NCBI RefSeq assembly: GCF_035978755.1
Contig: NZ_CP108414.1
Span: 8,432,001 to 8,496,000 of the forward strand
Length of the DNA: 64,000 nucleotides
Source of the DNA: Streptomyces sp. NBC_01298
GTDB taxonomy: Bacteria; Actinomycetota; Actinomycetes; Streptomycetales; Streptomycetaceae
Reading direction: 5' to 3'
Positions 62,455-64,000 of the stretch are shown here, one piece after another; position 1 is the stretch's first letter, and each line of letters begins with the position of its first letter. The translations under genes were made by a program, and so were the position numbers. Below the pieces are notes generated by a model that was given only the letters and a program-made list of their open reading frames with translations, was not told the origin of the DNA and did not search any database.

Positions 62455-64000
62455 GGGGCGCCTCCTCGGTTGTTCTCGATCAGTTCGGGGGCCTGCCGGC
62501 CGGCCTTCGTGAGCACCTCGCGGACCTCGGCGGGCCAGGGAGCGCTCCCCGTCGCACGGGCGGCGGAGTGGGCGATGACCATGCGGCCGGTGGCCGCCTC
62601 CGGGCCTTCGGGTCCCTCCGCGCCTTCGGGTCCCTTCGGGCCCGGTTCACCGCGGACGGTGAAGGCGTAGTGGAGGGAACTCGCGCCGACCTTGGTGACG
62701 CGCAGCTCCGTCCGCACGGCCTCGCCGAACCAGAGCCGGGCCCGGTAGTCGGCCTCGAAGTGGACGCGGGGCGTGCTGCCGAAGAGGTGCGACAGGCCCA
62801 GGCGGCGCAGCAGCACGGCCTCGGCCGCCTCGACCCAGCGGATCACGGTGGAGTGGTGGTAGTGGCCCGCGGCGTCGGTGTCGGCCCACTCGACCCGGCG
62901 CTCGACGACGACGCTGGGCAGGTCCGGCACCCGCGCCTCGGGACACCCGGCGGAGCACCCGCCGTCGTCCGGTGCCGGCACCGGTGCGGGTGCCGGTGCG
63001 GCCGCTGCGGCAGCGGCGGGGGCGGCCTCGGCCGGTTCCCGGCCCCGGGTGCGGAGTTCCCCGCGCCGGAGCTTGCCGGTCTCCGTACGGGGGAGCTCGG
63101 TGACGAACTCCACCGCACGCGGGTACTTGAACGGGGCGATCGTCGCCTTGACGTGCTCCTGGAGCTCGCGGACCGTCTCCGGGACGGCCGGGACGCCCGC
63201 GCGCAGCACCACGTACGCCTTGACGAGCATGCCGCGGCGTTCGTCGGGGACCCCGACCACACCGCAGTCCGCCACGTGGGGATGGTCGGCCAGCGCCTTC
63301 TCGACCTCGGGACCGGCGATGTTGTAGCCCGAGGAGACGATCATGTCGTCGCTGCGGGCCACGTACCAGAAGTAGCCCTCGGCGTCGCGGACGTAGGTGT
63401 CGCCCGTGATGTTCCAGCCGCCCCGGACGTACGTGGACTGGCGCGGGTCGTCCAGGTAGCGGCAGCCGGTGGGTCCGGTGACGGCCAGGAGACCGGGCCG
63501 GCCGTCGGGAACGGGTACCCCGTCCGCGTCCACCACGGCGGCGCGGTAGCCCGGTACCGGCCGGCCCGTGGAGCCGGGCCGGATGTCCTCGTCGGCCGCC
63601 GAGATGAACACGTGGAGCATCTCGGTGGCGCCGATGCCGTCGATGATGCGCAGCCCGGTGGCGGCGTGGAACTCCTCCCACACGGCGGCGGGCAGGGGCT
63701 CGCCCGCGGATACGCAGCGGCGCAGCCCGGCGAGCCGGCCCGCCGCACCCGCGGCCAGGATCGCGCGGTAGGCGGTGGGCGCCGTGAACAGGACGGTCAC
63801 CCCGTGTGCGGCGACCAGGTCGGCCAACTGCTGCGGCGTCGCGGACTCGACGAGCAGGGTGGCGGCCCCGACGCGCAAGGGGAAGACCACCAGCCCGCCG
63901 AGCCCGAAGGTGAACGCGAGCGGCGGGGTGCCGGTGAACACGTCGTCGGGCCGCGGGCGCAGGACGTGCCGGGAGAAGGTGTCGGCGTTGGCGAGCACGT
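62445..64000 (-). CDS. Benzoate/salicylate-type CoA ligase fused to a hotdog thioesterase (5' end outside window)
   Basis: The gene enters from beyond 64000; 518 residues are visible. The first 350 or so are the second half of an ANL-family aryl-CoA ligase: PPLAFTFGLGGLVVFPLR, LFTAPTAYRAIL, IDGIGATEMLHVFIS (A5), GRPGLLAVTGPTGCRY, GWNITGDTYVRDAEGYFWYVARSDDMIVSSGYNI (A7-A8) and A10 Lys in PRTETGKLRRGEL. An Ala/Pro linker (about 20 Ala/Pro) then joins a 4HBT thioesterase domain: VEWADTDAAGHYHHSTVIRWVEAAE with the Asp/His signature, and FEADYRARLWFGEAVR. It would make salicylyl-CoA and later free gentisate from gentisyl-CoA. Confidence 0.88.
   Translation of the reverse strand, partial: VLANADTFSRHVLRPRPDDVFTGTPPLAFTFGLGGLVVFPLRVGAATLLVESATPQQLADLVAAHGVTVLFTAPTAYRAILAAGAAGRLAGLRRCVSAGEPLPAAVWEEFHAATGLRIIDGIGATEMLHVFISAADEDIRPGSTGRPVPGYRAAVVDADGVPVPDGRPGLLAVTGPTGCRYLDDPRQSTYVRGGWNITGDTYVRDAEGYFWYVARSDDMIVSSGYNIAGPEVEKALADHPHVADCGVVGVPDERRGMLVKAYVVLRAGVPAVPETVRELQEHVKATIAPFKYPRAVEFVTELPRTETGKLRRGELRTRGREPAEAAPAAAAAAAPAPAPVPAPDDGGCSAGCPEARVPDLPSVVVERRVEWADTDAAGHYHHSTVIRWVEAAEAVLLRRLGLSHLFGSTPRVHFEADYRARLWFGEAVRTELRVTKVGASSLHYAFTVRGEPGPKGPEGAEGPEGPEAATGRMVIAHSAARATGSAPWPAEVREVLTKAGRQAPELIENNRGGAPCA

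Noticed and set aside
62538..62549. GGGAGCGCTCCC palindrome resembling a LacI/CebR site
   Set aside because: It lies inside the thioesterase coding sequence, 84 bases from the gene end, away from any promoter; probably chance in GC-rich DNA.

Overview
The window is about 73% G+C chromosomal DNA from an actinomycete, almost certainly Streptomyces or a close relative. The signs are strong third-position GC bias, frequent GTG and TTG starts, GTGA/ATGA gene overlaps, a twin-arginine oxidase, CebR-like operators and typical Streptomyces accessory families. No tRNA, rRNA, insertion sequence, integrase or CRISPR array was recognised.

Region 1 (176-19375, + strand) is a seven-gene, translationally coupled cluster for an unknown, probably glycosylated, acyl product. 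It has a giant synthase subunit (tandem FabK/PfaD-like barrels-KS-AT-long disordered linker-ACP-KR), a second subunit (KS-AT-DH-phosphopantetheinyl transferase), a discrete ACP, an alpha/beta hydrolase, a GT1 glycosyltransferase, a zinc-ribbon methyltransferase with an unknown N-terminal half, and a degenerate galactokinase-like protein. The domains are those of iterative PUFA (Pfa) or HglE-type synthases, but split differently. A secreted phosphoesterase and an MFS exporter follow (19447-22049).

Region 2 (22059-35662): a second MFS gene with a suspicious 5' end; a prolyl oligopeptidase; then a TetR-controlled unit. Two nearly identical 33-35 bp palindromes flank the tetR gene and sit over the promoters of a secreted flavin amine oxidase (-) and an amidohydrolase (+). 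The amidohydrolase is followed by a 15-bp tandem repeat and a five-gene peptide/dipeptide-type ABC transporter operon. The picture is one regulated uptake and catabolic module for an amine- or amide-containing compound.

Region 3 (35913-46747): an amino-acid ABC importer, an MscS channel, an EF-hand protein, a complete class I P450 system (P450, reductase, 3Fe-4S ferredoxin), a membrane protein, a three-gene operon (membrane protein, small XRE regulator, zinc-less MDR oxidoreductase) with an AT-rich repeat-laden promoter, and a secreted VanW protein.

Region 4 (46863-54827): a glucan utilisation locus with an MFS sugar permease, a GH1 beta-glucosidase, a DUF305 lipoprotein, a secreted CBM6-DUF1996 protein, a secreted GH16 glucanase with two F5/8-type-C domains, and a divergent LacI regulator. 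GAGCGCTC palindromes lie at the GH16 promoter and at the end of lacI.

Region 5 (55214-64000, - strand) is a CoA-dependent salicylate-to-gentisate operon: a salicylate/benzoate-type CoA ligase fused to a hotdog thioesterase (runs off the window), salicylyl-CoA 5-hydroxylase, nitrilase, gentisate 1,2-dioxygenase, an FAA-family hydrolase, a maleate-isomerase-like enzyme and a PaaX-family regulator. The last enzymes suggest ring-cleavage product is hydrolysed directly to maleate and pyruvate, with maleate then isomerised to fumarate.
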